Shown here: in pieces, positions 45,087 to 55,440 of the stretch
Layout of the letters: each line of letters starts with the position of its first letter
Numbering within the stretch: position 1 is the first letter of the stretch
Source: an uncultured Granulosicoccaceae bacterium
Lineage (GTDB): Bacteria > Pseudomonadota > Gammaproteobacteria > Granulosicoccales > Granulosicoccaceae
Reading direction: 5' to 3'
Assembly (NCBI GenBank): GCA_938035125.1
Contig: CALHNS010000032.1
Location: 1-64,000 of the forward strand
Length of the DNA: 64,000 bases
Position numbers and translations under genes: made by a program
Notes under the pieces: model-generated
Database searches by the model: none
The model's input: only the letters and a program-made list of their open reading frames with translations
What the model was told of the DNA's origin: nothing

Positions 45087-46070
45087 TCATTGCGATAGTT
45101 CATCCCGATCAACTTCTACCCGATCAGCTTCTGATGGAGTCATTTGTGGGCCACCCCCACTTCGAAGGTTTCTGGTGCGCAGCACGGGCTGCTTAACGGA
45201 TGCCACCAATTCTCGCCAAATGAACATCAACCCAGATAATACGATGATACTTGAGCCCGCCAACACCCATCGATCAATGGATTCGTCAAACCATAAAGCC
45301 CCAAACAGCACAGCCCAAATCATTTGGCTGTACTGCATGGGCGCTACAAATTGCGCCTCAGCCGACCGATAGGCTTGAATAACACAACTGTGCGCCAAAA
45401 CAACAATGCAGCCGGCAGCACAACACGCTAAAAGTGCATCGCGAGGCATAGGCACATAAACAAAAAACATCACAGCCCCGCTGAGCAGAATATTCGTTAG
45501 CATGGGATACAAAATTAAGGTTGATCCGTGTTCTTGCGAGCCAATTTTTCGAGTAACCACTGATGTGCAGGCGATACAAAAAGCGGCAAACAGCGCAGCG
45601 CCATGCCCTGCCGAGAAGGCAGCTTGCCCTGGTCTTAACACCACGATTACCCCAACCAAACCCAGCACAATGGCAATACCTCGAACGAATTTCACTCGCT
45701 CGCCCAAAATAGGGATGGCCAGAAGGGTTATAAGGACGGGGGCTGAGAACAATAAGGAATACACCTCAGCCAAGGGCAAATGACCAAAGGCGTAAAAGGC
45801 TGAAAACAATGAACCCGCTGTGAACAAGCAACGTAGCGCCACCAAGAACGGCAAGTTAGGCCGAAACGAACGCTTTTCCTTGCTCACACCGATAAACAGG
45901 GAAAACGGCACGAAGCTGGTGAGTACCACGAAAAATACGATTTGAAAAACCGGTATGGATTGCACACTTTTTATCAGTGCATCGTGCGTTGCGAATAAGG
46001 CAAAGCCAGCTAACGCAAGCCCCATGGCACGAAGCACAGACGGGTTTTTGTCAATATGGGTTTTATTCAT
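45087..46070 (-). CDS. EamA/DMT superfamily transporter
   Basis: A 327-residue inner-membrane protein with ten predicted helices in two EamA repeats. The first repeat contains 'ALAGFALFATHDALIKSV' and 'RCLFTAGSLFSAFYAFGHLPLAEVYSLLFSAPVLITLLAIPILGERV', the second 'RSAEAQFVAPMQYSQMIWAVLFGALWFDESIDRWVLAGSSIIVLSGL'. The 'P...ALLFGE' type motifs at each repeat end are typical. It probably exports a small metabolite; the substrate is unknown. The C-terminal tail 'SEADRVEVDRDELSQ' is built from 15-bp repeat units. Confidence 0.87.
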   Translation of the reverse strand: MNKTHIDKNPSVLRAMGLALAGFALFATHDALIKSVQSIPVFQIVFFVVLTSFVPFSLFIGVSKEKRSFRPNLPFLVALRCLFTAGSLFSAFYAFGHLPLAEVYSLLFSAPVLITLLAIPILGERVKFVRGIAIVLGLVGVIVVLRPGQAAFSAGHGAALFAAFCIACTSVVTRKIGSQEHGSTLILYPMLTNILLSGAVMFFVYVPMPRDALLACCAAGCIVVLAHSCVIQAYRSAEAQFVAPMQYSQMIWAVLFGALWFDESIDRWVLAGSSIIVLSGLMFIWRELVASVKQPVLRTRNLRSGGGPQMTPSEADRVEVDRDELSQ

Positions 46071-46237
46071 AGATGGGATAGAGTAGCTGATCGCTTGAAA
46101 TTTGAGACTATTTTGCTGTTTGAAACACGGCTCAATTTCACCTTCAGTTGTGAACTGATCGCAGTGGAACTACAAACCAGCACTCGTATCGACCACCGAT
46201 AGTGCAGTACGATATCTCGCTCGCCGTTACGCGCTTA

Positions 46238-47611
46238 ATGAAGCAAACTCTAACTGCACTGGCGTGCCTTACATTACTGGGTTGCGGTGGATCAGGGGCA
46301 TCCTTTGATACCACTCGAAACACAGCAATCCAAGAATGCTCCGCCGATGACCTAAAGTCGTGGGTTCAGCGCAACATGAACGACTACTACCTCTTCTATG
46401 ACGAGGTGCCTATTGTCGATGCCAGCGCATACGATGGCCCTGAAGATTTCGTGCGGGCCTTACGAGTTGCGCCTTATGATCGATACAGCTACGTTACTGA
46501 TCAATCGACCAACACCACCTTTTTTGAAGAAGGCAAACGCTTCGGATTCGGCATGCGAATTAAACGCACCGATGATCAGCGTCTGTATTTCAATTTGATT
46601 GAACCCTTATCACCTCTAGGTGCAACGCAGGCCGAGCGCGGAGATGAATTGCTGGCGATAAATGGTGTACCTCCCAATGGGTTCACTTCAGAATTCATTG
46701 CTAACGCTTTCGGCGAAGGTAATGACATTGTGGACGTGCGATTCACGTTGCGAAAACCTAACAGTAGAGAACCATTCGATGTGGTGGTAACCAAAGCCAC
46801 ATACGATGTTAAGACAGTTCTGAATGTTGACGTGCTTAGCCATAACAATCATCGCGTCGGCTATTTAAATTTCCTCTCCTTTCTAGAAACTTCTAAACAG
46901 GAAATAGATGAGGCGTTTGTCGATTTTAAAGAAGAAGGCATCGATGAGCTGGTGCTTGATTTACGGCACAACCTAGGCGGTAGAATTTCAGTTGCCGAGC
47001 AAATCGGTAGCTTAATCGCTGGTAATGCAGTTAATAACACCACGTTCACCCGCTTTGCTTTCAATGATAAATACGCCAGCCGCAATACCGAATTCTCGTT
47101 CTCTGCACGCGATGGCGCTTTGAATTTACCGCGCGTGTACGTGCTAACCACAGCCGATACGTGCTCTGCATCTGAAATGGTGATCAATAGCCTACGGCCC
47201 TATATAGACGTGGTTACCATCGGTGATACCACCTGCGGCAAACCCTACGGCACCACCAGTGAAGAATACTGCGGCAAGAGCATGAACGCATTGGAAGTGG
47301 AATTATTGAATGCTGCCAATGTGGGTGGGTATTTTGATGGGCTACCGGCCGATTGCCCAATGGCAGAAGACTTAGCTCAATCGCTTGGCAATCCCACAGA
47401 GAACTTACTTCGCACCGCTTTACATCACCTAGATACGGCTGAATGCGCAACGCATTTTTCAATTTTGGCTAACGGCACTGATGGCGCACTGAGTGCACGC
47501 GTTACCCCAAGCTTTGAAAAGCCACCAGCGATAACCCCAGCAACGCATGGCGAAGGCCCTGAGCTATTGGATCATCGCTATGATGAGATACGCACCCTAC
47601 TCATGAAATAG
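46238..47611 (+). CDS. S41 family peptidase, lipoprotein (second copy)
   Basis: A 457-residue paralogue of the gene at 32039. ATG 46238 gives a compact lipoprotein signal MKQTLTALACLTLLGC (Cys16); the upstream GTG would add 12 residues and spoil it. 'DDLKSWVQRNMNDYYLFYDEVPIVDASAYDG' repeats the paralogue's N-domain. A PDZ-like part is 'LYFNLIEPLSPLGATQAERGDELLAINGVP'. The protease core has 'ELVLDLRHNLGGRISVA', nucleophile Ser in 'ADTCSASEMVINSLRPYIDVVTIG' and Lys in 'GDTTCGKPYGT'. Extra cysteines around the active site (DTCSAS, TTCGKP) suggest disulfides in the periplasm. Confidence 0.84.
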   Translation: MKQTLTALACLTLLGCGGSGASFDTTRNTAIQECSADDLKSWVQRNMNDYYLFYDEVPIVDASAYDGPEDFVRALRVAPYDRYSYVTDQSTNTTFFEEGKRFGFGMRIKRTDDQRLYFNLIEPLSPLGATQAERGDELLAINGVPPNGFTSEFIANAFGEGNDIVDVRFTLRKPNSREPFDVVVTKATYDVKTVLNVDVLSHNNHRVGYLNFLSFLETSKQEIDEAFVDFKEEGIDELVLDLRHNLGGRISVAEQIGSLIAGNAVNNTTFTRFAFNDKYASRNTEFSFSARDGALNLPRVYVLTTADTCSASEMVINSLRPYIDVVTIGDTTCGKPYGTTSEEYCGKSMNALEVELLNAANVGGYFDGLPADCPMAEDLAQSLGNPTENLLRTALHHLDTAECATHFSILANGTDGALSARVTPSFEKPPAITPATHGEGPELLDHRYDEIRTLLMK

Positions 47612-47657
47612 GTGCGATACTGACCAGCCAGATCTCTTCGGTTGAGCGCCAATTATT

Positions 47658-48326
47658 ATGAGCATCATCACTTTGGTTCGGCACGGTCAAGCCTCGGCAG
47701 GAACCGACAACTACGATCGACTGTCAACGCTTGGCCAACAGCAATCGAAATTGTTAGGCGATTGGTGGAAAAAGCTGGGCACGCAACCCGATGCCGCCTT
47801 TGCAGGCACCTTGGAACGCCAACAACACACAGCAAGCCTTGCCTTAGAACATGCGAATTTAAAACAACTTCGCGTAGACACCCTGCCCGATTTAAACGAA
47901 TACAATCACAACGATATCGATGCGGCATTTGGTGAGGGCTTTTCAAGCGATAGCGGCATGGATTTAACGCTAGAAGACTACCACGACATCATGGACCGAT
48001 GGCGCAAGGCCCCGGCATCAAAGCTTGAGAATGTAGAGAGCTGGGATCAATTTATGTCTCGCGGAATGAACGCTTTACAACATGCGCATGATGCACTTAA
48101 CGGCGACGGTCATGCGCTCATGTTTACCTCCGGCGGCATCGTTGCAACCTTATTGGGAAATGTCCAAGATCACCCATTCCATGTAATCATCGATAACATT
48201 TGGTACATCCGCAATTCATCGGTGAGCACCGTACAATTTGATGGAAAAAAAGCGCATTTACTAGACTTTAATTGCGTACCGCATTTAGACTGCCAGGCAG
48301 ACAAAAAGCTCATCACACAAATTTAA
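47658..48326 (+). CDS. Histidine phosphatase (phosphoglycerate mutase-like) family protein
   Basis: A 222-residue histidine phosphatase. The phospho-acceptor motif is '[32 protein letters not shown]' with R7-H8-G9. '[16 protein letters not shown]' gives the second Arg, and '[16 protein letters not shown]' the second catalytic His. It is probably a small-molecule or protein phosphatase and not a glycolytic mutase. It lies 47 bases after the S41 gene and 8 bases before the aminotransferase start, so it may share a transcript with the latter. Confidence 0.85.
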   Translation: MSIITLVRHGQASAGTDNYDRLSTLGQQQSKLLGDWWKKLGTQPDAAFAGTLERQQHTASLALEHANLKQLRVDTLPDLNEYNHNDIDAAFGEGFSSDSGMDLTLEDYHDIMDRWRKAPASKLENVESWDQFMSRGMNALQHAHDALNGDGHALMFTSGGIVATLLGNVQDHPFHVIIDNIWYIRNSSVSTVQFDGKKAHLLDFNCVPHLDCQADKKLITQI

Positions 48327-48334
48327 TCGGGACG

Positions 48335-49696
48335 ATGACCATGACCCAATCGCATCATGACGCAGACAAGCAATTTGCTTTGCACCCTTATACTCACTTA
48401 GCGAATCATCAAAAGCAAGAACCGTTTGTGGTTACTCGCGGCGATGGCGTATACGTTTACGATGATCACAACAATCGATTATTGGAAGGTGTTTCAGGGC
48501 TATGGTGTACATCACTTGGCTTCAGTGAACAACGACTAATTGATGCAGCGGTTAAGCAACTGCAAACCTTGCCCTATTCGCATATGTTTGCGCACCGCTC
48601 TATGTTGCCCGCTATCGAACTGTCACAAAAATTAGTTGAAAGCGCACCCGAAGGTATCGGCAAAGCATTTCTAGTTAACAGTGGGTCTGAAGCGGTAGAT
48701 GCCGCCATAAAGTTCGCTTGGTATTACCAAAACGCTCGAGGCAAAAAGAATAAGAAAACTTTCATTGCGCGTAAACGTGCGTATCACGGCGTAACCGTTG
48801 CTTCAGGCAGCTTAACAGGCCTACCTTACGCACAAGATGGGTTTGATTTACCGGCCATTCCTGTCATACACGTGAACACACCTCACGCCTATCGTGAAGC
48901 GAAAAACGGTGAAACCGATGAAGCGTTTGCCAAACGACTAGCAGATGAATTAGAGGCCACAATAATAGAGGCAGGCGCTGACAACATCGCAGCCTTTATC
49001 GCAGAACCTGTAATGGGCGCTGGTGGTGTTTTAATACCGCCTGCAGACTATTTCGATCGTGTGCAAGCCATTCTTAAAAAGCACGACATTCTGTTCATTG
49101 CCGATGAAGTCATTACAGGTTTTGGTAGAACTGGGGAATGGTGGGGCTGTGATACCTACAACATAAAACCTGACATGATCACCAGCGCAAAACAACTCTC
49201 AAGTGCATACCAGCCCATAGGTGCTGTGTTGGTGTCAAACGAGATGTACGATGCGTTCGAAGCCTACAGTTCAGAATTGGGTATGTTCGGTACGGGTAAC
49301 ACTTACGGCGGTCATCCAGTGGCATCAGCCGTTGCTTTAGAAACATTAAAAATTTATGAAGAACGCCAAATTGTAAATGCTGTAAAAGAACGTTCGCCAC
49401 ACTTTCTAGAGCGGCTGCAAGCGCTGCAAAATCACCCGTTAGTGGGCAATGCTCGTGGGGTGGGTTTAATTGGCGCTATCGAATTAGTAAAAGACAAAGA
49501 CAGCAAGGAGCAGTATGCGGCAAGCGATAAAATGAACGCACAAGTCGTGGCTGCTGCGCGCGATAAAGGCTTGGTGGTTCGTGCAACACCAGGTGACAGC
49601 ATCGCATTTTGCCCCCCACTGATCATCAGCGACGATGAAATCGATGAGATGTTTGATGCCGTAAGCGATGCCTTATCGGTTGTGCAAAACCGTTAG
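48335..49696 (+). CDS. Class III aminotransferase (omega-amino acid/amine:pyruvate type)
   Basis: A 453-residue fold-type I transaminase. '[48 protein letters not shown]' is the N-terminal signature of amine:pyruvate transaminases. '[20 protein letters not shown]' binds PLP phosphate, '[20 protein letters not shown]' has the PLP Asp, and '[19 protein letters not shown]' the Schiff-base Lys (about 289). It could act on putrescine, beta-alanine or similar amines, which would fit the polyamine theme further left. ATG 48335 is chosen, with an alternative ATG two codons on. Confidence 0.88.
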   Translation: MTMTQSHHDADKQFALHPYTHLANHQKQEPFVVTRGDGVYVYDDHNNRLLEGVSGLWCTSLGFSEQRLIDAAVKQLQTLPYSHMFAHRSMLPAIELSQKLVESAPEGIGKAFLVNSGSEAVDAAIKFAWYYQNARGKKNKKTFIARKRAYHGVTVASGSLTGLPYAQDGFDLPAIPVIHVNTPHAYREAKNGETDEAFAKRLADELEATIIEAGADNIAAFIAEPVMGAGGVLIPPADYFDRVQAILKKHDILFIADEVITGFGRTGEWWGCDTYNIKPDMITSAKQLSSAYQPIGAVLVSNEMYDAFEAYSSELGMFGTGNTYGGHPVASAVALETLKIYEERQIVNAVKERSPHFLERLQALQNHPLVGNARGVGLIGAIELVKDKDSKEQYAASDKMNAQVVAAARDKGLVVRATPGDSIAFCPPLIISDDEIDEMFDAVSDALSVVQNR

Positions 49697-49710
49697 CTAT
49701 CCAATTTTAC

Positions 49711-49770
49711 CTAGGTGGATAACCCAGGAGCGGACAACCCCTAAGTAGACAATCCCGACGTAGACAACCT
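49711..49770. repeat. 15-bp degenerate tandem repeat at the end of the ABC ATPase gene
   Basis: Four 15-bp units (ctaggtggataaccc, aggagcggacaaccc, ctaagtagacaatcc, cgacgtagacaacct). The right two encode the C-terminal 'RLSTSGLST' of the minus-strand ATPase and include its stop; the left two lie in the convergent intergenic gap. Confidence 0.75.
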
Positions 49771-50844
49771 CGGAAAAGCCGATTCATCTTCAGCAAATAA
49801 ATGACAGTTGGCAGCGTGAACGTTGACGTTCATGCTGCTGCCTTCTTTGGTATCGTCTAGGCCAGCGCGCTGAACAACAAAATTTTCTAATCCAGAGCAT
49901 TGCCCATAAAGGTACGTAGAGCCGCCCAGTCGCTCTGCCACTTCCACTTGTAACGAAAGCGCAAAATCACCGCTGTTGTCACCTAAATCTTCAGGGCGCA
50001 TACCTAAAGTAACCGCAGAACCTGCTACCGCGTTCTCGGCATTCACCGGCAAAGTAATGGTTTGCCCATCCACATCTATAACAGCGGACGTGGCCGAGCC
50101 TTCTTTCAGCGTTGCCTTTATAAAATTCATTTTTGGCGAACCAATAAAGCCTGCCACGAATAAATTTTTCGGATGATGATAAAGCTCTAACGGGCTTCCA
50201 ACTTGCTCAACATGGCCCAGTCGCAACACCACGATTCTGTCGGCCATGGTCATGGCCTCCACTTGGTCGTGGGTGACGTAAATCATCGTGGCGCCGATTT
50301 GCTCATGAAGCTTTGCAATTTGCAATCGCATTTCGACACGAAGTTCGGCGTCTAGATTTGATAACGGCTCGTCAAACAAGAACACTTCAGGTTCTCGCAC
50401 AATTGCCCGCCCAATAGCCACACGTTGACGCTGGCCACCGGATAAATTCTTCGGTTTACGATCTAGGAGCTTATCGAGTTGCAGTGTTTTAGCAGCCTTT
50501 GCCACCTTCTCGGCTACTTCCTCTTTATCTACCCCCGTCATTTTCAGACCAAACCCCATGTTCTGCTCAACCGTCATGTGGGGATATAGAGCGTAGGATT
50601 GAAATACCATGGCGATGCCGCGATCTACCGCCTCTGTGTGCGTAACGTCTTGATCACCGATATGGATTGAGCCAGATGAAAGCGTTTCAAGCCCTGCTAC
50701 CAAACGAAGTAACGTTGATTTACCGCAACCTGATGGGCCTACAAAAACAATGAATTCACCACTGTTAAGCTGAAGATCAATGCCGTGAATGACAGTGACA
50801 TCACCAAAACTTTTGACCGCTTGCTTTAGTTCAACGTTTGACAC
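49741..50844 (-). CDS. Sugar ABC transporter ATP-binding protein (UgpC/MalK-type)
   Basis: A 367-residue CUT1-type ATPase. Walker A GPSGCGKST (about 36-44), 'VFQSYALYPHMTVEQNMGFGLKM', signature LSGGQRQRVAIGRAI (about 134), Walker B 'FLFDEPLSNLDAELRVEM', 'VTHDQVEAMTMADRIVVL', and a C-terminal MalK-type OB domain ('VTLGMRPEDLGD'). It is likely the energiser of the sugar transporter whose binding protein and permeases lie at 55.4-58.6 kb, since no other ATPase is there. It is divergent from galK across 137 bp, so a shared promoter region is expected. Confidence 0.9.
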   Translation of the reverse strand: MSNVELKQAVKSFGDVTVIHGIDLQLNSGEFIVFVGPSGCGKSTLLRLVAGLETLSSGSIHIGDQDVTHTEAVDRGIAMVFQSYALYPHMTVEQNMGFGLKMTGVDKEEVAEKVAKAAKTLQLDKLLDRKPKNLSGGQRQRVAIGRAIVREPEVFLFDEPLSNLDAELRVEMRLQIAKLHEQIGATMIYVTHDQVEAMTMADRIVVLRLGHVEQVGSPLELYHHPKNLFVAGFIGSPKMNFIKATLKEGSATSAVIDVDGQTITLPVNAENAVAGSAVTLGMRPEDLGDNSGDFALSLQVEVAERLGGSTYLYGQCSGLENFVVQRAGLDDTKEGSSMNVNVHAANCHLFAEDESAFPRLSTSGLST

Positions 50845-50981
50845 AGATAAAGCTTCCTGAAAAATTTATGATTTAAGAGGCTATGGGTATCTTAATCCAT
50901 GCACTCTATACTGACACAAAAGATATACTGCCGCAAAACCACCTGACCTCAACTCACTCATTGTCGCGCAAACCAATCAAC

Positions 50982-52175
50982 ATGACTCATTCATCTGCAT
51001 CCTTTGACCTGCCCCAACTGGAGCGGCTATTTAACGAAAAATTTGGCGAACAAATCGACAACAGTCCTGTCAGTTTTCACGCACCAGGGCGCGTCAATCT
51101 CATTGGAGAGCACACCGATTACACCGGCGGCATGGTGTTCCCCTGCGCTATTGATCGAGGCACACTGTTGCTGATTCGTCGCAATAATACGAATCAGTTT
51201 CGTTTTGCATCGACTAACTTTGATTTCTCAACCGAACTGCCTGCCGCCGAGATCAGTAAAGCTCAAGGCGATAGCTGGGTAAATTACCCGCTGGGTGTTA
51301 TCGATCAATTCAAAAAACGCGGAATCAATCTTGACGGGTTGGATTGTTTGTATTCAGGCAACGTACCGAATGGTGCCGGGCTTAGCTCATCAGCATCTAT
51401 TGAAGTGGTCACCGCATTCGCCATAAACGAGCTATTCAATGCAAGCTTAGATAACATCGAACTTGTGAAAATCTCACAAGCAGCTGAAAACGAATTCGTT
51501 GGCATGCAATGCGGAATCATGGACCAATTCGCCGTGGCGATGGGCAAACAAAACCATGCCCTTATGCTGAACTGCCAAACGCTACATTATCGCCATGTGC
51601 CATTAAATCTAGACGATCACGCCATCGTACTGATCAATACCAATCAACGCCGCGAGCTAAACGAATCGGCTTACAACGATCGCGTAGCCGAGTGTCAACG
51701 AGCCTTAACGATCGTTCAGCAGCGAGTAGATGTAAATTCGCTTGGTGAATTGCGCATGGAAGATTTTGAAACCACTGAAGATCTATTTACTGACGACCCG
51801 CTCGCCTACCGCCGCGCACGACACGTATGCTCTGAAAATACCCGAGTAACCGCTGCGGTTGATGCGTTAGAAAATAACGACCTAAACGCCTTTGGAGCCA
51901 TGATGAAACAATCACACCAATCGCTAAGGGACGATTTCGAGGTGTCAAGTAAACCGCTGGATACGCTGGTCGATTTGGCGTCAAAACATCCTGGTGTGCT
52001 GGGAGCTCGCCTAACTGGAGCTGGTTTCGGCGGCTGCACGGTCAATCTAATGCATCAAGATGCGCTGGCTACGTTCGAAAACGCCGTTGCCAACGATTAT
52101 CAGCAAGCGACTGGATTGACGGCCGATTTCTACATAATAAAACCCAGCGATGGCGTTGGAGAGATGACATCATGA
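50982..52175 (+). CDS. galK: Galactokinase
   Basis: A 397-residue GHMP kinase. 'FHAPGRVNLIGEHTDYTGGMVFPCAIDRG' is the galactokinase signature, 'VPNGAGLSSSASIEVVTAFAINELF' the ATP-binding GLSSSA loop, 'GMQCGIMDQFAVAMGK' the catalytic Asp region and 'GARLTGAGFGGCTVNL' the third GHMP motif. It phosphorylates galactose at C1 (Leloir pathway). ATG 50982 gives the usual N-terminus, and the open frame further upstream is promoter sequence. Its stop overlaps the galT start (ATGA). Confidence 0.94.
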   Translation: MTHSSASFDLPQLERLFNEKFGEQIDNSPVSFHAPGRVNLIGEHTDYTGGMVFPCAIDRGTLLLIRRNNTNQFRFASTNFDFSTELPAAEISKAQGDSWVNYPLGVIDQFKKRGINLDGLDCLYSGNVPNGAGLSSSASIEVVTAFAINELFNASLDNIELVKISQAAENEFVGMQCGIMDQFAVAMGKQNHALMLNCQTLHYRHVPLNLDDHAIVLINTNQRRELNESAYNDRVAECQRALTIVQQRVDVNSLGELRMEDFETTEDLFTDDPLAYRRARHVCSENTRVTAAVDALENNDLNAFGAMMKQSHQSLRDDFEVSSKPLDTLVDLASKHPGVLGARLTGAGFGGCTVNLMHQDALATFENAVANDYQQATGLTADFYIIKPSDGVGEMTS

Positions 52176-53188
52176 GCGGTCCTTGGGAACGTCGCTGGCA
52201 TCCGTTATTGGACGAGTGGGTCATTATTTCCTCATCATCGGCCTCTCGGCCTTGGTCGGGCGCTAAAGCCAACGCCAAAACCACAGCGCTTGCCAAACAC
52301 GACGCCAGCTGCTTTCTTTGCCCAGGTGTTACCCGAGCCAGTGGGGAGAAAAACCCTGACTACACCGGGCCATTCGCGTTTGACAATGATTTTGCAACCT
52401 TTGCCAGCCACGCACCCCAAACCAATGACACCCAATCACTGTTCGCAACCACTGCACCTGCAGATGGTCGCTGCCGTGTTTTGTGTTGGAGCGAACGCCA
52501 CGACATGACCTTAGCCGATCTGCCGGTATCGGCGATGGCAAGCATCACTCAATTATGGCGTGATGAATTTGAACTTCTGCAAGCGAATCCTGCGGTAAAA
52601 CAAGCGCTGTTATTTGAAAACAAAGGCGTTGAAATTGGCGTATCGAATTTGCACCCGCACGGTCAAGCGTATGGGTTGCCGTTTGTATCAGCGCATGCAC
52701 AGCGAATGCGCGATGCTCAAGCTCGTTACGCCAACCAACACAAACAAAATTTACTCATCAGCATGCTTGAACACGATTCGGTACAAAATGCTTTAGTGGT
52801 AGAAAAAGCCACTCATTGGAGCGTATTGGTGCCATTTGCTGCACGCTTCGCCTATGAAACTTGGATTGTGCCGCATCAAGCGGTAACCAATTTATCAGGC
52901 TTAAGCGATGATGCGCTTTTGGAATTGGGCGAGGTGTATCACCGCCAAGCACAACGTTACGATGAACTGTTTCAGCGTCAATCGCCTAACATTACTCACT
53001 TTCATAATGCTCCGTGCGACGACGATGCCAACAACCAGCACTGGTGTTTTCACATGGCGTTTCAGCCGCCGCTACGTGAACCCGATAAATTGAAATACTT
53101 AGGCGGTTTTGAATCCGCTGCTGGCAACATCACCAACCCTGTACAACCTGAAGTGGCCGCAGGTCGACTCCGAGAACTTGGCATTTAA
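52172..53188 (+). CDS. galT: Galactose-1-phosphate uridylyltransferase
   Basis: A 338-residue GalT. 'RRWHPLLDEWVIISSSSASRPWSGA' is the N-terminal signature, zinc-type residues occur in 'CFLCPG', the active-site His is in 'GVSNLHPHGQAYGLPF' (HPHGQ), and the second half has 'THFHNAPCDDDANNQHWCFHMAFQPPLR'. It exchanges UMP between UDP-glucose and galactose-1-phosphate. It overlaps galK by 4 bases and precedes the beta-galactosidase by 6 bases. No galE is in the window. Confidence 0.93.
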   Translation: MSGPWERRWHPLLDEWVIISSSSASRPWSGAKANAKTTALAKHDASCFLCPGVTRASGEKNPDYTGPFAFDNDFATFASHAPQTNDTQSLFATTAPADGRCRVLCWSERHDMTLADLPVSAMASITQLWRDEFELLQANPAVKQALLFENKGVEIGVSNLHPHGQAYGLPFVSAHAQRMRDAQARYANQHKQNLLISMLEHDSVQNALVVEKATHWSVLVPFAARFAYETWIVPHQAVTNLSGLSDDALLELGEVYHRQAQRYDELFQRQSPNITHFHNAPCDDDANNQHWCFHMAFQPPLREPDKLKYLGGFESAAGNITNPVQPEVAAGRLRELGI

Positions 53189-53194
53189 CACCCA

Positions 53195-55192
53195 ATGACT
53201 GAAAGCTTCCACAGCGTGCCGCGTTTAGGCGTTTGTTATTACCCAGAACATTGGCCAGAAGAAAATTGGGCCAATGATGCTAAGCAAATGTTTGCGATGG
53301 GTATTCGAACGGTACGCATCGGTGAATTTGCGTGGAGCCGATTAGAAGCCACACCTGGGGTGCTAACGTTTGATTGGCTAACCCGCGCAATAGATTCCTT
53401 ACACACCGCAGGCCTATCCATTATTCTTGGCACACCCACCGCCACCCCCCCGCGATGGATGCTGGACAAACACCCTGATATGCTGGCCATTGATGAACAC
53501 GGGCATGCACGCGGTTTTGGCTCCAGACGACACTATTGCTTTTCTTACCAGCCCTATTGGGCCGAGTGCGAACGCATTGTTACGGCCATGGCGAAGGCCT
53601 ACGGCGAACACCCAGGCATCGTGGCCTGGCAAACCGATAACGAATACGGTTGCCACGACACCATTCCAAGCTATTCAGATGCTGCGTTAAAAGGGTTTCA
53701 ACAATGGTGTGCGAAACAGTACAGCTCCATTGATGATTTGAACACCGAATGGGGCAATGTGTTTTGGAGCATGGAATACAACGCGTTCGATCAAATTGGC
53801 TTCCCGGTGGCAGCTGTTACCGAAACCAACCCTGCCCATCGATTAGCGTTTTGGCGTTATTCATCCGATCAAGTCGTTGCGTTTAATCAAGTACAAACTC
53901 GCATTCTTAAAAAACTTTCCCCAGGGCGAGATCTTGTTCATAACTACATGGGCAACTTCACCCAATTTGATCACCACGCAGTGGCCAAAGATTTAACCGT
54001 TGCCAGCTGGGACAACTACCCATTAGGTTTTCTCACCCGTGATGGTTACACCGAAGTAGAACAGGCCACCTACTTACGAACGGGTCATCCCGATAGCTCA
54101 GCCTTTCATCATGATTTATATCGGGGTTGTAACCACGGTCGGTGGTGGCTTATGGAACAACAACCTGGCCCCGTGAATTGGGCACCCTACAACCCCGCTC
54201 CGTTAAACGGCATGGTGCGTTTTTGGGGCTGGGAAGCCATCGCACACGGTGCCGAAGTGGTGAGTTATTTTCGCTGGCGGCAAGCGCCTTACGCGCAAGA
54301 ACAAATGCATACAGGGCTTTGCAGGCCCGATGGCACGCTTGACTCTGGCGGGCTTGAGGTAAGCGTTTTAGGGGAAGAATTACTTAAGCTACAAGCGGCA
54401 AAAGAAAACGATACGGTGTTCCAACCCGCACAGGCATCGGTTGCGCTGGTGTTAGATTATGTTGGGTTAGAAGCTCAACGCATTCAACAACCCGATGGAA
54501 AAACATTCGACCCGTTTCGTTTTGCCCAACAGGTTTATAGCGCCTGCCGCCAATTGGGCGTAGACCTAGACATCATTCCAACCGATGCCGACTTATCAAA
54601 CTACAAAGTCGTCTTATTGACGTCTAATACCATCAGCGATGCATCGTTTTGTGAAAAATTGAAAGCGTGTTCGGCGCACGTGGTGCTGATGCCGCGCACA
54701 GGCAGTAAAACATCAAATAACGGCATACCATCGCAACTGGCACCAGGTGTATTTCAATCGCTCTTACCTGTGAAAGTGATTCGCAGCGAATCTCTGCCCG
54801 ATTTTGTGCAGTTGAGCACCCCAATGGGCTGGGTTGCACAACATTGGCGGGAAACCATTGAATCTTCCATCACCCCGCAAACCACCTTTGATGATGGGGT
54901 GGGGTTTTATTATCAACAAGGTCGCATGCACTATGTAAACGCGTGCCTTAACGAACCCAGCTTAGTCGATTGGCTAGAAACGTTTTTCAAACAACGAACG
55001 ATTGAAACCATTCGATTGCCGAGCGGTGTTCGCATCAAAAAAACACAGGGCGCAACATGGGTGTTTAACTTTGGACCAGATTCAATTGATATTCAAACCG
55101 AAAATATTTTTATCGGCTCGTCGAGGTTACCACCTGGTGAGTTAGCGGCCTTACGCCCGGGTCACTTCAGCGTGCAAAGCAACGATTTATAA
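53195..55192 (+). CDS. Beta-galactosidase, glycoside hydrolase family 42
   Basis: A 665-residue GH42 enzyme. 'RLGVCYYPEHWPEENWANDAKQMFAMGIRTVRIGEFAWSRLE' is the family N-terminus. The acid/base Glu is in 'IVAWQTDNEYGCHD' (about 150), and 'VSYFRWRQAPYAQEQMHTGLCRPDG' contains the region around the nucleophile side of the barrel. A trimerisation-like domain and a small C-terminal beta domain follow. There is no signal peptide, so it cleaves imported galactosides in the cytoplasm, feeding galK/galT. Confidence 0.92.
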   Translation: MTESFHSVPRLGVCYYPEHWPEENWANDAKQMFAMGIRTVRIGEFAWSRLEATPGVLTFDWLTRAIDSLHTAGLSIILGTPTATPPRWMLDKHPDMLAIDEHGHARGFGSRRHYCFSYQPYWAECERIVTAMAKAYGEHPGIVAWQTDNEYGCHDTIPSYSDAALKGFQQWCAKQYSSIDDLNTEWGNVFWSMEYNAFDQIGFPVAAVTETNPAHRLAFWRYSSDQVVAFNQVQTRILKKLSPGRDLVHNYMGNFTQFDHHAVAKDLTVASWDNYPLGFLTRDGYTEVEQATYLRTGHPDSSAFHHDLYRGCNHGRWWLMEQQPGPVNWAPYNPAPLNGMVRFWGWEAIAHGAEVVSYFRWRQAPYAQEQMHTGLCRPDGTLDSGGLEVSVLGEELLKLQAAKENDTVFQPAQASVALVLDYVGLEAQRIQQPDGKTFDPFRFAQQVYSACRQLGVDLDIIPTDADLSNYKVVLLTSNTISDASFCEKLKACSAHVVLMPRTGSKTSNNGIPSQLAPGVFQSLLPVKVIRSESLPDFVQLSTPMGWVAQHWRETIESSITPQTTFDDGVGFYYQQGRMHYVNACLNEPSLVDWLETFFKQRTIETIRLPSGVRIKKTQGATWVFNFGPDSIDIQTENIFIGSSRLPPGELAALRPGHFSVQSNDL

Positions 55193-55367
55193 TGACTCGT
55201 TGGGTCGTGCGTTTCAGGCGAATTCACTCCATTTTTGCTAACTGAGCATCATTTGCCGCTAAATCGTTCCTCAGTATCGCAAAAGAGCGGTACTTTGCGG
55301 CTTATTCGATTGACTTGGCATCACCAGTTATCAGATGATATAGGGGTACGAATTAATCATGTACACG

Positions 55368-55384
55368 ATACGGTTATCCCGTAT
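55368..55384. promoter_or_regulatory. Palindromic candidate operator upstream of the sugar-binding protein gene
   Basis: ATACGG-TTATC-CCGTAT, a perfect 6-bp inverted repeat with 5-bp centre, about 57 bases before ATG 55441 in the 248-bp promoter gap. LacI-family regulators use such sites, but no LacI gene is in the window. Confidence 0.5.
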
Positions 55385-55440
55385 ACCAATCTGATACCGG
55401 CATAGAGCCTACTTAGATTCAATCTTGGAGAGAACACACA

